Positions 21,187-31,114 of a stretch of DNA of 64,000 nt are shown here, in pieces; position 1 is the first letter of the stretch; every line of letters starts with the position of its first letter. The stretch is from Salipiger aestuarii (lineage in GTDB: Bacteria; Pseudomonadota; Alphaproteobacteria; Rhodobacterales; Rhodobacteraceae), in assembly GCF_003259905.1 (NCBI RefSeq), contig NZ_QLMG01000020.1, forward strand, positions 1 to 64,000, given 5' to 3'. The notes under the pieces are model-generated. The model worked only from the letters and a program-made list of their open reading frames with translations. It was not told the DNA's origin and made no database searches. A program made the translations under genes and the position numbers.

Positions 21187-21711
21187 ATGATCACCCGAGC
21201 CATCACCCAGGCCATTGCCCTCGCTGCCGGACTGACCGGCGCAGTCGGACTGTCGCAATTTCCCGAATTTTCGCAGCAATATACCCAGCGCCTCGGAGGC
21301 GCGGTGGATGAGCTGTCACGCGTGGTGGCGCGGTTTGACAGCGACGCCGCGGCGCTGGGGTTGAGCCGGGGAGAGGCGCTGCGCCAGCTGTCCACGGCGG
21401 GCGATTTCGGCGCGGCGCGCGCCCGGTCGATGCGCGAAACGATCATGCGCGAAACCCGCCTGGCCAGCGATCTTGCCGCGCTGGACGGGGCCGGCCCGTT
21501 CATGCGGGCGCGACTGGCCGCCCACATGGGCGACCGCGAAATCGCCGCGCGCGCCTGGGCCGCCTATCGCCCCGCGGTGCCCGCCACGTTCGAGGGGCTC
21601 AGTTACGCGGGTGTCGGGTTCGGGCTGGGCTGGCTAGGCATCGCTCTGCTTGCTGGTGTCGGGCGGCGCATCCTCCGTCGCAAGGCGCGACCCGCCCCTT
21701 CATCATGCTGA
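21187..21711 (+). CDS. DUF2937 family membrane protein
   Basis: A 174-residue protein with an N-terminal hydrophobic stretch (AITQAIALAAGLTGAVGLSQ), the family block FPEFSQQYTQRLGGAVDEL, a helical middle and a C-terminal transmembrane segment (VGFGLGWLGIALLAGVGRRIL). It is probably an inner-membrane protein of unknown role. A strong AAAAGGAGG site precedes the ATG. Its last codons run into an inverted copy of the dispersed repeat, so the C-terminus may have been altered by it. Confidence 0.8.
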   Translation: MITRAITQAIALAAGLTGAVGLSQFPEFSQQYTQRLGGAVDELSRVVARFDSDAAALGLSRGEALRQLSTAGDFGAARARSMRETIMRETRLASDLAALDGAGPFMRARLAAHMGDREIAARAWAAYRPAVPATFEGLSYAGVGFGLGWLGIALLAGVGRRILRRKARPAPSSC

Positions 21712-21823
21712 ATAAACTCCCGCCGGAGGCGATCCCGACCGCTGCCAGGGGCGCCCGCTGTCGGAGGGGCGCTGCCCCCGCCCTTCGGGCCCCCCGGAGT
21801 TTAACCGGCAAGATGAAGCGCGG
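21700..21823. repeat. Two head-to-head copies of the dispersed intergenic repeat
   Basis: Positions 21761-21823 read GGAGGGGCGCTGCCCCCGCC then TTCGGGCCCCCC, GGAGTTTAACCGGCAAGATG and AAGCG, nearly matching the copy at 9596-9660. Positions 21700-21730 read on the minus strand as CCTCCGGCGGGAGTTTATTC, then AGCATGATGAAGGGG, a divergent inverted copy that covers the end of the DUF2937 gene. The pair lies between that gene and convergent glmM and could act as a bidirectional hairpin. Confidence 0.55.
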
Positions 21824-21838
21824 GGCGCAGCGCCCTTG

Positions 21839-23182
21839 TCAGACGGCGGCTTCGACTTCGGCCACGATGCCATCGACAAGTTGCCTCAGAAGGCCGTCAT
21901 CCTCACATTCGACCATGACGCGGATCAGCGGCTCGGTGCCGGATTTGCGGATCAGCAGGCGGCCCTTGCCATCGAGCCGGGCCTCGGCTTCGGCAATTGC
22001 GCCCTGAACCGACGCGGTTTCCAGCGGGGTCTGCCCGGCGGCATACCGGACGTTCTTCAACAGCTGCGGCACCGGTTCAAAGCGGCGGGCCAGGGCCGAG
22101 GCGGGCTGGCCGGTGCGTACCATTTCGGCCAGAAACTGCAGTCCGGCCATCAGCCCGTCGCCGGTGGTGGCATAATCGGTCATGACGATATGCCCCGACT
22201 GTTCGCCTCCCAGGTTCCAGCCATTGGCGCGCATCGCTTCGACCACATATCGGTCGCCGACCTTGCTGCGTTCCAGTCGCAGGCCGCGCGCGGTCATGAA
22301 CCGTTCCAGCCCGAGGTTCGACATGACCGTCGATACCAGTACGCCGCCCTTCAGACGGCCTTCGTCCGCCCAGCGGCCCGCCAGCAGCGCCATCAGCTGA
22401 TCGCCGTCCGCGACCGTCCCGGTTTCGTCGATCAGGATGATCCGGTCCGCGTCGCCATCAAGGCAGATCCCGATATCCGCACCATGCGCCACGACGGCCT
22501 CGGCCGCGACCTGTGGCTTGGTCGATCCGCAATTGTCGTTGATGTTCAGCCCGTTCGGAGAAGTTCCTACGGAAATCACCTCGGCGCCCAGTTCCCACAG
22601 GACTTCGGGGGCGGCCTTGTAGGCGGCACCGTTGGCGCAGTCGATGACCACCTTCATGCCCTCAAGGCTCAGCCCGTGGGGCAGCGAGGATTTCACCCGC
22701 TCCTGATAGCGAAAGCGCCCATCGTCGATGCGCCGGGCGCGACCGATGTTGTCTGCCTGCGCGGGCGCCACGCCGTCCGTGACCATCGCTTCGATCTCGG
22801 ATTCGGCCTCGTCGGACAGTTTGAATCCGTCAGGACCAAAGAACTTGATGCCATTGTCTGCCGCCGGGTTGTGACTGGCCGAAATCATGATGCCGAGATC
22901 GGCGCGCATCGACGGTGTCAGCAGGCCCACCGCCGGCGTCGGTACGGGGCCAAGCAGCAGAACATTCATGCCCGTCGAGGTCAGCCCGGCAGTCAGCGCG
23001 TTTTCGAACATGTAGCCCGACAACCGGGTGTCCTTGCCGATCACGACGCGGTGGACGCCGCCCGCCTCGCGACGGAAATAGCGCCCGGCGGCGGCGCCGA
23101 TGCGCAGCGCCGTCTCGGCGGTCATCGGGTGGATATTGGCGGTTCCGCGCACCCCATCGGTGCCGAACAAGTCACGAGTCAT
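21839..23182 (-). CDS. glmM: Phosphoglucosamine mutase
   Basis: Interconverts glucosamine-6-phosphate and glucosamine-1-phosphate on the way to UDP-GlcNAc. The 447 residues show the start [16 protein letters not shown], the catalytic phosphoserine loop [14 protein letters not shown] near residue 100, the metal-binding loop [13 protein letters not shown] and the sugar loop GGEQSGHIV. The first codons overlap the 3' end of folP by 11 nt, as in the common folP-glmM arrangement. Confidence 0.96.
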   Translation of the reverse strand: MTRDLFGTDGVRGTANIHPMTAETALRIGAAAGRYFRREAGGVHRVVIGKDTRLSGYMFENALTAGLTSTGMNVLLLGPVPTPAVGLLTPSMRADLGIMISASHNPAADNGIKFFGPDGFKLSDEAESEIEAMVTDGVAPAQADNIGRARRIDDGRFRYQERVKSSLPHGLSLEGMKVVIDCANGAAYKAAPEVLWELGAEVISVGTSPNGLNINDNCGSTKPQVAAEAVVAHGADIGICLDGDADRIILIDETGTVADGDQLMALLAGRWADEGRLKGGVLVSTVMSNLGLERFMTARGLRLERSKVGDRYVVEAMRANGWNLGGEQSGHIVMTDYATTGDGLMAGLQFLAEMVRTGQPASALARRFEPVPQLLKNVRYAAGQTPLETASVQGAIAEAEARLDGKGRLLIRKSGTEPLIRVMVECEDDGLLRQLVDGIVAEVEAAV

Positions 23183-24182
23183 GGGAGTCTCCGTTTTCCA
23201 CAGCCTGCCACAGCGCAAGCGCCTGGCGGGTCTGGGCAACATCATGCACGCGCAGGATCTGAACGCCCTGCGTCACCCCCGTCAGCGCTGCCGCGATCGA
23301 GCCGGGGGCGCGTGCGGCGGGGTCGGGCGCTTTGCCGATGCGCCCGATGAACCCTTTGCGCGACACGCCCAGCAGGATCGGGCAGCCGATGCCATGCAGC
23401 AGCGACAGCCCCCGCAAAAGCGCAAGGTTATGCTGCGTGGTCTTGCCGAAGCCGATGCCGGGGTCGATGACGATCTTGTCGCGCGCCAGGCCCGCCGCGA
23501 CAAGCCGGTCTGCCTGGCCCGCCAGGAAATCATACACATCCAGCAGTACGTCATCGTAATGCGGCGCGTCCTGCATGGTTTGCGGGTCGCCCTGAGCGTG
23601 CATGATGCAAACCGGAAGCGCGTTGTCGACGCAGTAGTCGGCCAGCGCCGGATCGAAGGTCAGCCCCGACACGTCGTTGACCATCGAGGCGCCCGCGCGC
23701 ATCGCGGCCCGCGCCACCGCCAGCTTGCGGGTGTCGATCGAGATCGGCAGCCCGGCCAGCGCGCGGATCACCGGCTCGGTTCGGCCGATTTCTTCGCCCA
23801 CCGGCACCGTGGACGCGCCGGGGCGGGTGCTTTCGCCGCCGATGTCCAGCAGGTCGGCGCCCTCGGTCACAAGCGTGCGTCCACGCCGCGCCGCCTCGGG
23901 GGCAGTGCGGTCGCGCCCGCCGTCGGAAAAGCTGTCGGGGGTGACGTTGAGGATGCCCATGATTTGCGGACGGTCCATCGGCAGGCCCATCAGCGTGCCG
24001 CGCGGCGCGCTGAGCCGTGTCGCGACATCGTCGGGCAGATCCGACGCGGGCAGCCGGGTGACGCTGCCGTCGCGGCGATGGCGCGCGACATGGGTGAACC
24101 AGCGCGGGCTTCCGGCCAGCGGCAAGGCGTTATCAGGGCGCGGGCGGTCCGAGCGGACGAGGGGGCGGAAATAGTCCTGCAT
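23172..24182 (-). CDS. folP: Dihydropteroate synthase
   Basis: Condenses p-aminobenzoate with dihydropterin pyrophosphate in folate synthesis. The conserved TIM-barrel motifs are [31 protein letters not shown] and DPGIGFGKT, with the terminal RVHDV. An N-terminal extension of about 75 residues before the GILNVTP motif is longer than in E. coli and common in this group. It is translationally overlapped with glmM and follows folB on the same strand. Confidence 0.95.
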   Translation of the reverse strand: MQDYFRPLVRSDRPRPDNALPLAGSPRWFTHVARHRRDGSVTRLPASDLPDDVATRLSAPRGTLMGLPMDRPQIMGILNVTPDSFSDGGRDRTAPEAARRGRTLVTEGADLLDIGGESTRPGASTVPVGEEIGRTEPVIRALAGLPISIDTRKLAVARAAMRAGASMVNDVSGLTFDPALADYCVDNALPVCIMHAQGDPQTMQDAPHYDDVLLDVYDFLAGQADRLVAAGLARDKIVIDPGIGFGKTTQHNLALLRGLSLLHGIGCPILLGVSRKGFIGRIGKAPDPAARAPGSIAAALTGVTQGVQILRVHDVAQTRQALALWQAVENGDSHDS

Positions 24183-24239
24183 GGCGCGCGTTGTGCCCCC
24201 CGGCGCGGGAATTGGCAAGCGGGGCGCACGCGACGTGTT

Positions 24240-25151
24240 TCAGAGCGTGACAGCCCGCGCGGGCAGCGTGATCGCGTCCGGCAAGGGGGCGCCGATGGCG
24301 ACCAGTTCGCAGGCCTCGATCGTCGCCGCGAACCAGGCGGCAAGGGCGACCGCGTCGCGCGGCTGTCCGACCGGGCCGTCGGTGGCGTCGAGCACGATTT
24401 TCGACGGTGCCCAGATGCAGATCTGGCCGTTGCGCATGGCCCAGTCCAGTTCCGTGCGGGTGGAAACCACCTTGCAGCGCGGATTGCGCGCGGCCAGCAC
24501 CCAGCCGTTCTGTTCTATGGCGAGCAGGTCGATGCGCCGCTGCGCCAACGGGTGCGCGGCGACGGGGCGGGGGGTGTCGGGCAGGCCGATGCACAGGATC
24601 AGCGGCGCGGTGTCGGCCAGCAGCCCGTCGATCCAGCTGCTCAGTGCGTCCGACGCGATGGCCGCATTCGACAGAAAGACAACGCGCGGGTGTGGGCGGG
24701 GGCGCGCGACCTCTTGCAGGTGGCCGCCGTAATCGCCGCGCGTGCGCACGATCTCGACTCCCAGCGCGCCGGGGCCACGATCCAGTTTTTCGATGCGCAG
24801 GAAGACGCGCATCGCCTGGGGTTCGAGCAGGATGCGTTCGGCGATGCGTTCCGCCAGCGTTTCCAGAAGGTTGAGCCGCTCGGCGGCAAGCTCGGTGGTG
24901 ATCGCCTCGGTCACCCGGTCATAGCTGAGGATGCGGTCGACGTCGTCGTCCAGCGCGCCGCCCGCTGGCGCGACCTCGACCACCACGTCGAACCGGATAC
25001 GCTGGGTGTGGCCGCGTTCGGCCTGAAAGGCGCCGATCTCGACCTCGCGCACATGGTCGCGCAGCGAAATGCGATCGCGCGGGGCGCTGCCTTCGGTCGA
25101 GATCGCCCGTTCGGACGGGTGTGCAAAGGCAAGGCGGATCTCGTCGGGCAT
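24240..25151 (-). CDS. folB: Dihydroneopterin aldolase with C-terminal extension
   Basis: Residues 1-130 match FolB, which converts dihydroneopterin to hydroxymethyldihydropterin: ISLRDHVREVEIGAFQAERG, VVVEVAPAG, ILSYDRVTEAI and ETLAERIAERIL are visible. Residues 140-303 form a second region (ARPRPHPRVVFLSNAAIA, LLADTAPLILCIGLPD, RRIDLLAIEQNGWVLAA) that I do not recognise. Typical FolB is about 120 residues, so this is more than double length; the extension occurs in other Rhodobacteraceae to my recollection. It sits upstream of folP in a folate cluster. Confidence 0.83.
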   Translation of the reverse strand: MPDEIRLAFAHPSERAISTEGSAPRDRISLRDHVREVEIGAFQAERGHTQRIRFDVVVEVAPAGGALDDDVDRILSYDRVTEAITTELAAERLNLLETLAERIAERILLEPQAMRVFLRIEKLDRGPGALGVEIVRTRGDYGGHLQEVARPRPHPRVVFLSNAAIASDALSSWIDGLLADTAPLILCIGLPDTPRPVAAHPLAQRRIDLLAIEQNGWVLAARNPRCKVVSTRTELDWAMRNGQICIWAPSKIVLDATDGPVGQPRDAVALAAWFAATIEACELVAIGAPLPDAITLPARAVTL

Positions 25152-25270
25152 GGGGGGCTCCGGTCTGGCGGCGGTCTGTGGGCGCCTGTAAGCGGCGCTG
25201 CCGGCGTCTGTTTACCGCAATGCGCGCCGGGGCGCGAGACCCGGACGCGGCGCTTTGACAGCCGCTTGCG

Positions 25271-25906
25271 TCAGTTGCTGCTGACCCGATAGCCGGCGCG
25301 ATAGAACTGATGGTCGCCAATCGCGGCGGTCTTGGTAAAGCTCTTGGCCCAGTAGGGTTTGACCGCATGGGTGTGATAGAAAGTGGCGCCTTCGGTCAGG
25401 GCGCGGGGCGCGCCGTCGATCATTTCACGGGCGATCTTGCCGGCGGTGTCCCAGGCGGCCGGCTCGGCGATGGTCTCGGGCAGGCCGTCGCAGGTGTAGG
25501 TGAACTGGCAGGCATGCTTGCGCCCGGTGCCCTGGTTCACCACGCCGCAGACGGAATTGGGAAAGCGCGGGGAATCGACCCGGTTCATGATGACCTCGGC
25601 CACGGCGAACTGCCCCTTGACCGTTTCGCCGCGCGCTTCGAAATACAGCGCCTCGGCCAGACATTCCCACTGGGTGCTGCCGTCTGCGCGCGGCTGTCGG
25701 GCCAGCCAGCTGCGGTTATAGGAAAAGGGGACGACCGCCCCGGTCGCATCCGGTGCGATCAGCGCATTCAGCCGCGACGGCGTTGCGGAGCGAAGTCCCT
25801 GCTGTTCCAGCTTGACCAGTTGGCGAAAACTGTCTTTCTCTAATTCGGCAGCAGCAGGCTGGCCCACGGCAAGTGCCGCCAGCGCGAACGTCATTGCTTT
25901 GATCAT
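25271..25906 (-). CDS. Cell wall hydrolase, SleB/CwlJ-like
   Basis: Probable periplasmic peptidoglycan hydrolase. A signal peptide (MIKAMTFALAALAVGQPAAA) is followed by the SleB-type domain: ECLAEALYFEARGETVKGQ holds the predicted catalytic Glu, then AVAEVIMNRV, SVCGVVNQG, CQFTYTCDG and GATFYHTHAVKPYW. The length, 211 residues, fits alphaproteobacterial homologues. Sporulation is not implied; the family is common in this group. Confidence 0.88.
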   Translation of the reverse strand: MIKAMTFALAALAVGQPAAAELEKDSFRQLVKLEQQGLRSATPSRLNALIAPDATGAVVPFSYNRSWLARQPRADGSTQWECLAEALYFEARGETVKGQFAVAEVIMNRVDSPRFPNSVCGVVNQGTGRKHACQFTYTCDGLPETIAEPAAWDTAGKIAREMIDGAPRALTEGATFYHTHAVKPYWAKSFTKTAAIGDHQFYRAGYRVSSN

Positions 25907-26071
25907 CTGTCCCTCTTTACATCTCGAACGCGGCTCCCCAAAGCCGTCTGTCGTCCGGAGGGCTGGCTATTAAAATTGTTCCCGACCGTCCACCCACAGG
26001 GCAGGAAGTCGGCGGATTTCGGCCCAACAGTCTTGTAAATACGATAGATTTTGCGGTGAAAAATCGTGCAG

Positions 26072-28642
26072 CTATGCGATCTTGTCCCTGATCGCCAACT
26101 GCGCCGCCGCCAGCCGGGCGACCGGGACCCGAAAGGGCGAACAGCTGACGTAATCGATTCCCGCGCTGCGGCAGAAGGCAATCGATTCGGGATTCCCGCC
26201 GTGTTCACCGCAGACCGACAGCATGACACCGCCATTGGCCCGGCGCCCGCGTTCGACCCCGATGCGGATCAGCTCGCCCACGCCCTCGGCGTCAAGGCGG
26301 TGGAATGGATCCTCGGGGAACACGCCCTGCTGAACGTAATGCGACATGAACCGCCCCGCGTCGTCGCGTGACAGCCCGTAGGTCATCTGCGTCAGATCGT
26401 TGGTGCCGAAGGACAGGAAATGCGCGTGTTGCGCGATTTCATCCGCGCGCAGGCAGGCGCGGGGTGTTTCCACCATCACCCCCAGCGAGTAGTCAAAGTC
26501 GCGCCCGCGCTCGTTGCGCACCGCAGCGGCGACCGCATCGATCCGGGTGCGCACGATTTCGACTTCGCGGCAGGCCGAGACCAGCGGCAGCATGATTTCG
26601 GGAACCACAGCCGCGCCGATGCGGCTGGCATCCAGCGTCGCCTCGAAAATGGCGCGCGCCTGCATGTCGTAGATTTCGGGCACGGTGATGCCCAGCCGCA
26701 CGCCACGCATTCCCAGCATCGGGTTGTACTCGCCCATGCTGGCCACCCGGCGCGTCACCTCGGAAATCGGACGATCCACCGCCTCGGCCAGCGCGCGCAG
26801 CCCGGCACGATCATTGGGCAGAAATTCGTGCAACGGCGGATCGAACAGGCGAATGCAGACGGGCATGCCTTCCATGATGCGGAAAAGTTCTGTGAAATCC
26901 TTGCGTTGCATGGGCAAAAGTCGCGCCAGCGCGGCCTCGCGATCCTTGGGACTGTCGGCAAAGATCATCTCGCGCATGGGTGTGATGCGGTCGTCTTCAA
27001 AGAACATGTGTTCGGTCCGGCACAGCCCGATGCCCTGCGCCATGAAGTTGCGCGCGGTGGCGGCATCCTGGGGCGTGTCGGCATTGGCGCGCACGCCGAT
27101 GTCGCGTTCGGCATCCGCCCAGGACATGAACACATGGAACACGTCGTCCAGCGCCGCCTCGATCATCTTCGGCGCGCCAGCCAGCACCTGACCCGCGCTG
27201 CCATCGACGGTGATGATGTCGCCTTCGTGAAAGCGCCGGCCGTCTTCGGCCAGCAACAGCTTGTCGTCATGGCGAAAGCCCATGCGCACCGCGCCCACCA
27301 CGCACGGCAGGCCGATGCCGCGCCCGATCACCGCCGCGTGGCTGGTCATGCCGCCGCGTTCGGTCAGCACCGCGACGGCCGCGTGCATGCCACGCACGTC
27401 CTCGGGCGAGGTTTCGCGTCGCACCAGAACGCAGGGTTCACCCCGCGCCGCCGATGCCTGCGCCTCGTTCGAGCTGAACACGATTCGGCCCGTCGCCGCG
27501 CCGGGCGATGCCGCGACGCCGCGCCCGATGGCGTCGCGCTGTGCGTCGGGATCGACCTGGCGGTGCAGCAATTCGGTCAGGCTGTGCGGCTCGACCCGCA
27601 TCACCGCCTCTTGGCGGGTGATGATTTCGTCTTCGGCCAGACGCACGGCGATGCGCAGTGCCGCGCGCGAACTGCGCTTGACCCGGACGCCGTCAAGAAC
27701 ATGCACCTGCCCGTTTTCGATGGTGAATTCGATCTGCATTTCGGCGCGCAGCTTGTTGCGCATGTAGGCGGCGTATTGCTTGAGCTCTTCGAACGCCGCA
27801 GGTTCCAGATCCTCCAGCGACGGGCCACGCGGGTCGCGCGCCAGATACAGCGCCGCCTGTCCGCCCTGCAGCGCCTCGCGGCCCTGGCTTTGCGACAGGT
27901 AACGCCCGGTCACCTGGGGCAGGCCTGTGTCCGAATCGACCAGTTGCAACACGCCCGAACCGCATTCGCCGATGCCCAGCCCCAGCGCCATTTCCTGAAC
28001 GATCAGGCCCAGACCGGCATCCACCGGCGCGCCCTTGGCCTGGCGCAGCAGCCGGGCGGTGGTGCCTTCCCAAGCGCGCGCCATCGAGCGCAGCACCTCG
28101 GCCAGCTGGCGTTCGGCGCATTGGGGAAACGGTTCTTCGGCCTGTTCTTCATAGGCTTTCAGCGCCTGGGCCAGACCTTCCTGGCCGACCGATTCGATTT
28201 CCTCGAACGCGTCCGGGTCAAGCCGCGCGACGTGAATAGCAAAGGACATGACGAACCGCTGATACAGCGCGCTTGCCGCATCCTTGCCGATCTTGTCGCG
28301 CAGTCGGGCATAGGTCGCGTCGTTCATACCGATGTTCAGCACTGACCCCGGACCGCCCCAATCCATATCCTCGGACGAATGGCGCACGCACAGCAGGGCG
28401 CTGTCGGGAAAGCGCGACAGAATCGCGTGAATGTCGGGCAGATCGCCCTGGGCGATGCGGTGCACCGTGCCAAAACCAAGCGCCACAGTGCGCGGCACGG
28501 GCAGACCCAGCCGGACAAGCCGTTGCAGACATTTGGCCCGCCCCCCATGGGTCGGCACCGAAATCGGAGCCGTCGCCGTGACCAGCGTCACGTTGGGGTC
28601 TTGTTCTTCCTGTCGAAGCGTATCGGGCACGTGGGCGTCCAT
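26072..28642 (-). CDS. ppdK: Pyruvate, phosphate dikinase-like PEP-utilising enzyme
   Basis: Predicted to interconvert pyruvate, ATP and phosphate with PEP, AMP and PPi. The 856 residues show the PPDK layout: N-terminal nucleotide-binding domain (RHSSEDMDWGGPGSVLNIG replaces the usual SGA...PGMMDT loop, so it is somewhat divergent), central phosphohistidine domain TERGGMTSHAAVIGRGIGLP, and C-terminal PEP-binding barrel with GLCRTEHMFFE, FGTNDLTQMTYG and the SVCGEHGG Cys loop. It lies just downstream of glyS, a frequent arrangement in this group. A related PEP-binding function cannot be excluded. Confidence 0.8.
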   Translation of the reverse strand: MDAHVPDTLRQEEQDPNVTLVTATAPISVPTHGGRAKCLQRLVRLGLPVPRTVALGFGTVHRIAQGDLPDIHAILSRFPDSALLCVRHSSEDMDWGGPGSVLNIGMNDATYARLRDKIGKDAASALYQRFVMSFAIHVARLDPDAFEEIESVGQEGLAQALKAYEEQAEEPFPQCAERQLAEVLRSMARAWEGTTARLLRQAKGAPVDAGLGLIVQEMALGLGIGECGSGVLQLVDSDTGLPQVTGRYLSQSQGREALQGGQAALYLARDPRGPSLEDLEPAAFEELKQYAAYMRNKLRAEMQIEFTIENGQVHVLDGVRVKRSSRAALRIAVRLAEDEIITRQEAVMRVEPHSLTELLHRQVDPDAQRDAIGRGVAASPGAATGRIVFSSNEAQASAARGEPCVLVRRETSPEDVRGMHAAVAVLTERGGMTSHAAVIGRGIGLPCVVGAVRMGFRHDDKLLLAEDGRRFHEGDIITVDGSAGQVLAGAPKMIEAALDDVFHVFMSWADAERDIGVRANADTPQDAATARNFMAQGIGLCRTEHMFFEDDRITPMREMIFADSPKDREAALARLLPMQRKDFTELFRIMEGMPVCIRLFDPPLHEFLPNDRAGLRALAEAVDRPISEVTRRVASMGEYNPMLGMRGVRLGITVPEIYDMQARAIFEATLDASRIGAAVVPEIMLPLVSACREVEIVRTRIDAVAAAVRNERGRDFDYSLGVMVETPRACLRADEIAQHAHFLSFGTNDLTQMTYGLSRDDAGRFMSHYVQQGVFPEDPFHRLDAEGVGELIRIGVERGRRANGGVMLSVCGEHGGNPESIAFCRSAGIDYVSCSPFRVPVARLAAAQLAIRDKIA

Positions 28643-28825
28643 CCGGAGTTTCCGCACTGCAGCATAACCCGGAAAAGGGTCATGATACTATCACCTTTGA
28701 TTGCGAATATATGGTTAGCGTGCGTTCGGGCCCGCGGCAAGTTTGGTATACCGCCGCGGGACAAGCAGGTGATGCGTTGTCACGCTGTGGCAACGCCCGG
28801 TCAGGACACCGGAAATCGGGCCGGC

Positions 28826-31006
28826 TCAGCCGTCAAGGCGCGTCAGATCAGCCACTTGCAGGCAGGTGGTGCGGATGCGCGACAGAAGGTTGAGCCGGTT
28901 GCGCCTTACCACGGCGTTGTCGGAATTGACCTGAACCGCCTCGAAAAACGCATCAATCGGGCCGCGCAGACCGGCCATGGCGGACATCGCCTTGCCGAAC
29001 GCCTCCTTCTGCATCGCAGGCTTGATCACAGCATCAGCGGCGTCGAGCGCCGCGAAAAGCGCCGTTTCCTCGGGCGTCTCGGCGAATTTTGCATCCGCAC
29101 CAAAGCTGTATTCGACGCCGTCGTTTTCCTCGGCCTGGGTCAGGATGTTGTTCGCCCGCCTGAACCCCTGAACGAGGTTGGCGCCGTCTTCGGTGTTCAG
29201 CGTCTCGCTCAGCGCGCGGGCACGGGCGACCACCAGCGACAGGTCGTCACTGCCGGGCATGGCGAGCACCGCGTCGATCACGTCGTGGCGGATGCCTTCG
29301 TCGCGCAGATGGACCTTGAGGCGGTCGTGCAAGAAAGAGAGAAGGTCATCGGAAAAAGGTCCAATCTCGTCGGAGAAATCCCGATCCTTCAGAGAATCCT
29401 CGAAAAGCTCAAAGCCAGACATCTTCAAAAGCGCATTTGAGCCTGAGCAAGCGTTGATCCAGTCCCTAGCAAGAATGTTCTTCTTCAGAGCCGTTTCAGT
29501 TTGCGGTCTTAGATTTGTTCGAATGCCGTTCACCAACACCAGCCTAATCACCCCCAAAGCCGCGCGGCGCAGGGCGAAGGGGTCTTTAGACCCGGTGGGT
29601 TTTTCGTCAATCGCCCAGAATCCGGTCAGCGTGTCCAGCTTGTCGGCCAGCGCCACGGCGACCGACACCGGCGCGGTGGGCACGTCGTCGGACGGGCCAA
29701 GGGGGGAGTAGTGGTCTTGCGCCGCTGCAGCGACTTCGGTGGGCAGGTTCGCCGCCGAAGCATAGTAGCGCCCCATCAGGCCCTGAAGCTCGGGGAATTC
29801 AAACACCATTTCCGATGACAGATCGGCCTTGGCGACGCGTGCGGCCTGTTCGGCAAGGTCCGCATCGGCCCCGACCATCGGCGCGATCTCACGCGCAAGC
29901 GCGGCGATGCGGTCGATGCGGTCCTTTTGGCTGCCAAGCTTGTTGTGGAAGGTCACGTTGGCCAGCCGCTCGGTCCACGCCTCCAGCCCGTCGTTTTTGG
30001 CAACGCGCAGATCGTTTTCCCAGAAAAACTTGGCGTCTGAAAGGCGCGCCGACAGTACCTTGTTGTTGCCCGCAAGGATGGTGGCGCCATCATCGGCGGT
30101 CTCGATATTTGCAACGGTCACGAAACCTTCGATACGGCTCGTCGCCGGGTTGCGTACGGAAAAGAATTTCTGGTGCTCTTTCATCGAGGTCTGCAGCACC
30201 TCGGGGGGCAGGCCAAGGAAATCTTCGCCAATCCTGCCCATCAGCACCACGGGCCATTCCACCAACCCCGCGACCTCGGCCAGCAGGCCGGCGTCTTGCA
30301 CGACCTCAAGCCCTAGAGCAAAGGCGCGGTTGGTGGCGTCGTGCCAGATGGTGTCGGCGCGTTCGGTCGCGGACAGGATGACGCGGGCGCGTTTCAGCTT
30401 GGCCTCGTAATCGTCAAAGCCGGTCACGTCAAACGCACCGCTGCCCATGAAACGGTGGCCCTGCGTGCTGCGCCCGGCGGTGATGCCATCAACGGTCAGC
30501 GGCACAACTTCGGAGCCCTGTTCATCACTCAGCAGGCACAGGATGGAGTGCAGCGGGCGCACCCAGCGCAGGCTGCCCGCGCCCCAGCGCATGGATTTGG
30601 GCCAGGGAAAGTTGCGGATGGTCCGTTCCAGCACCTCGGCCACGATCTCGGCGGCGGGGCGGCCCGGCTTTTCGAGGATCGCGAACAGCACGGTGCCCTT
30701 TTTGTCAGCGCGTTCCTCGCATTGCGCGCGCGCCACACCGGCGCCGCGCAGAAACCCGTCGATCGCCTTTTGCGGCGCGTCGACCCTGGGGCCGCGCCGT
30801 TCCTCGCGGGTGGCGGGCGAGGCGGCCAGCACCCCCGACAGGGTCAGCGTCAGGCGCCGGGGCGTCGAAAACGCGGCCGCCCCGGCGTAGGTCAGACCGC
30901 TTTCGACCAGTCCGTCCGTCACCAGTTTCTTCAGGTCCTCGGCGGCACGGGTCTGCATGCGCGCGGGGATTTCTTCGGAAAAGAGTTCGATCAGAAGGTC
31001 GGGCAT
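28826..31006 (-). CDS. glyS: Glycine--tRNA ligase beta subunit
   Basis: Non-catalytic, tRNA-binding subunit of the tetrameric bacterial GlyRS. The 726 residues begin with the family start MPDLLIELFSEEIPARMQ, with WPKSMRWG and GLVEWPVVLMG further in, and finish with a DALR-type anticodon region (NRLNLLSRI). The alpha subunit gene glyQ is not in the window. The ATG at 31006 is chosen because the conserved start is there; the frame is open further upstream without conservation. Confidence 0.95.
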   Translation of the reverse strand: MPDLLIELFSEEIPARMQTRAAEDLKKLVTDGLVESGLTYAGAAAFSTPRRLTLTLSGVLAASPATREERRGPRVDAPQKAIDGFLRGAGVARAQCEERADKKGTVLFAILEKPGRPAAEIVAEVLERTIRNFPWPKSMRWGAGSLRWVRPLHSILCLLSDEQGSEVVPLTVDGITAGRSTQGHRFMGSGAFDVTGFDDYEAKLKRARVILSATERADTIWHDATNRAFALGLEVVQDAGLLAEVAGLVEWPVVLMGRIGEDFLGLPPEVLQTSMKEHQKFFSVRNPATSRIEGFVTVANIETADDGATILAGNNKVLSARLSDAKFFWENDLRVAKNDGLEAWTERLANVTFHNKLGSQKDRIDRIAALAREIAPMVGADADLAEQAARVAKADLSSEMVFEFPELQGLMGRYYASAANLPTEVAAAAQDHYSPLGPSDDVPTAPVSVAVALADKLDTLTGFWAIDEKPTGSKDPFALRRAALGVIRLVLVNGIRTNLRPQTETALKKNILARDWINACSGSNALLKMSGFELFEDSLKDRDFSDEIGPFSDDLLSFLHDRLKVHLRDEGIRHDVIDAVLAMPGSDDLSLVVARARALSETLNTEDGANLVQGFRRANNILTQAEENDGVEYSFGADAKFAETPEETALFAALDAADAVIKPAMQKEAFGKAMSAMAGLRGPIDAFFEAVQVNSDNAVVRRNRLNLLSRIRTTCLQVADLTRLDG

Positions 31007-31114
31007 TGTTTCACCAGGGTGTTCTGCCCCAGACACGGGATCTGCGGGCAAGGATTTGCCCTGGTGGATAGCCGGATGAGGGGGCAGGGTAAAGCCTTAC
31101 CCCGCCCGCATCCG

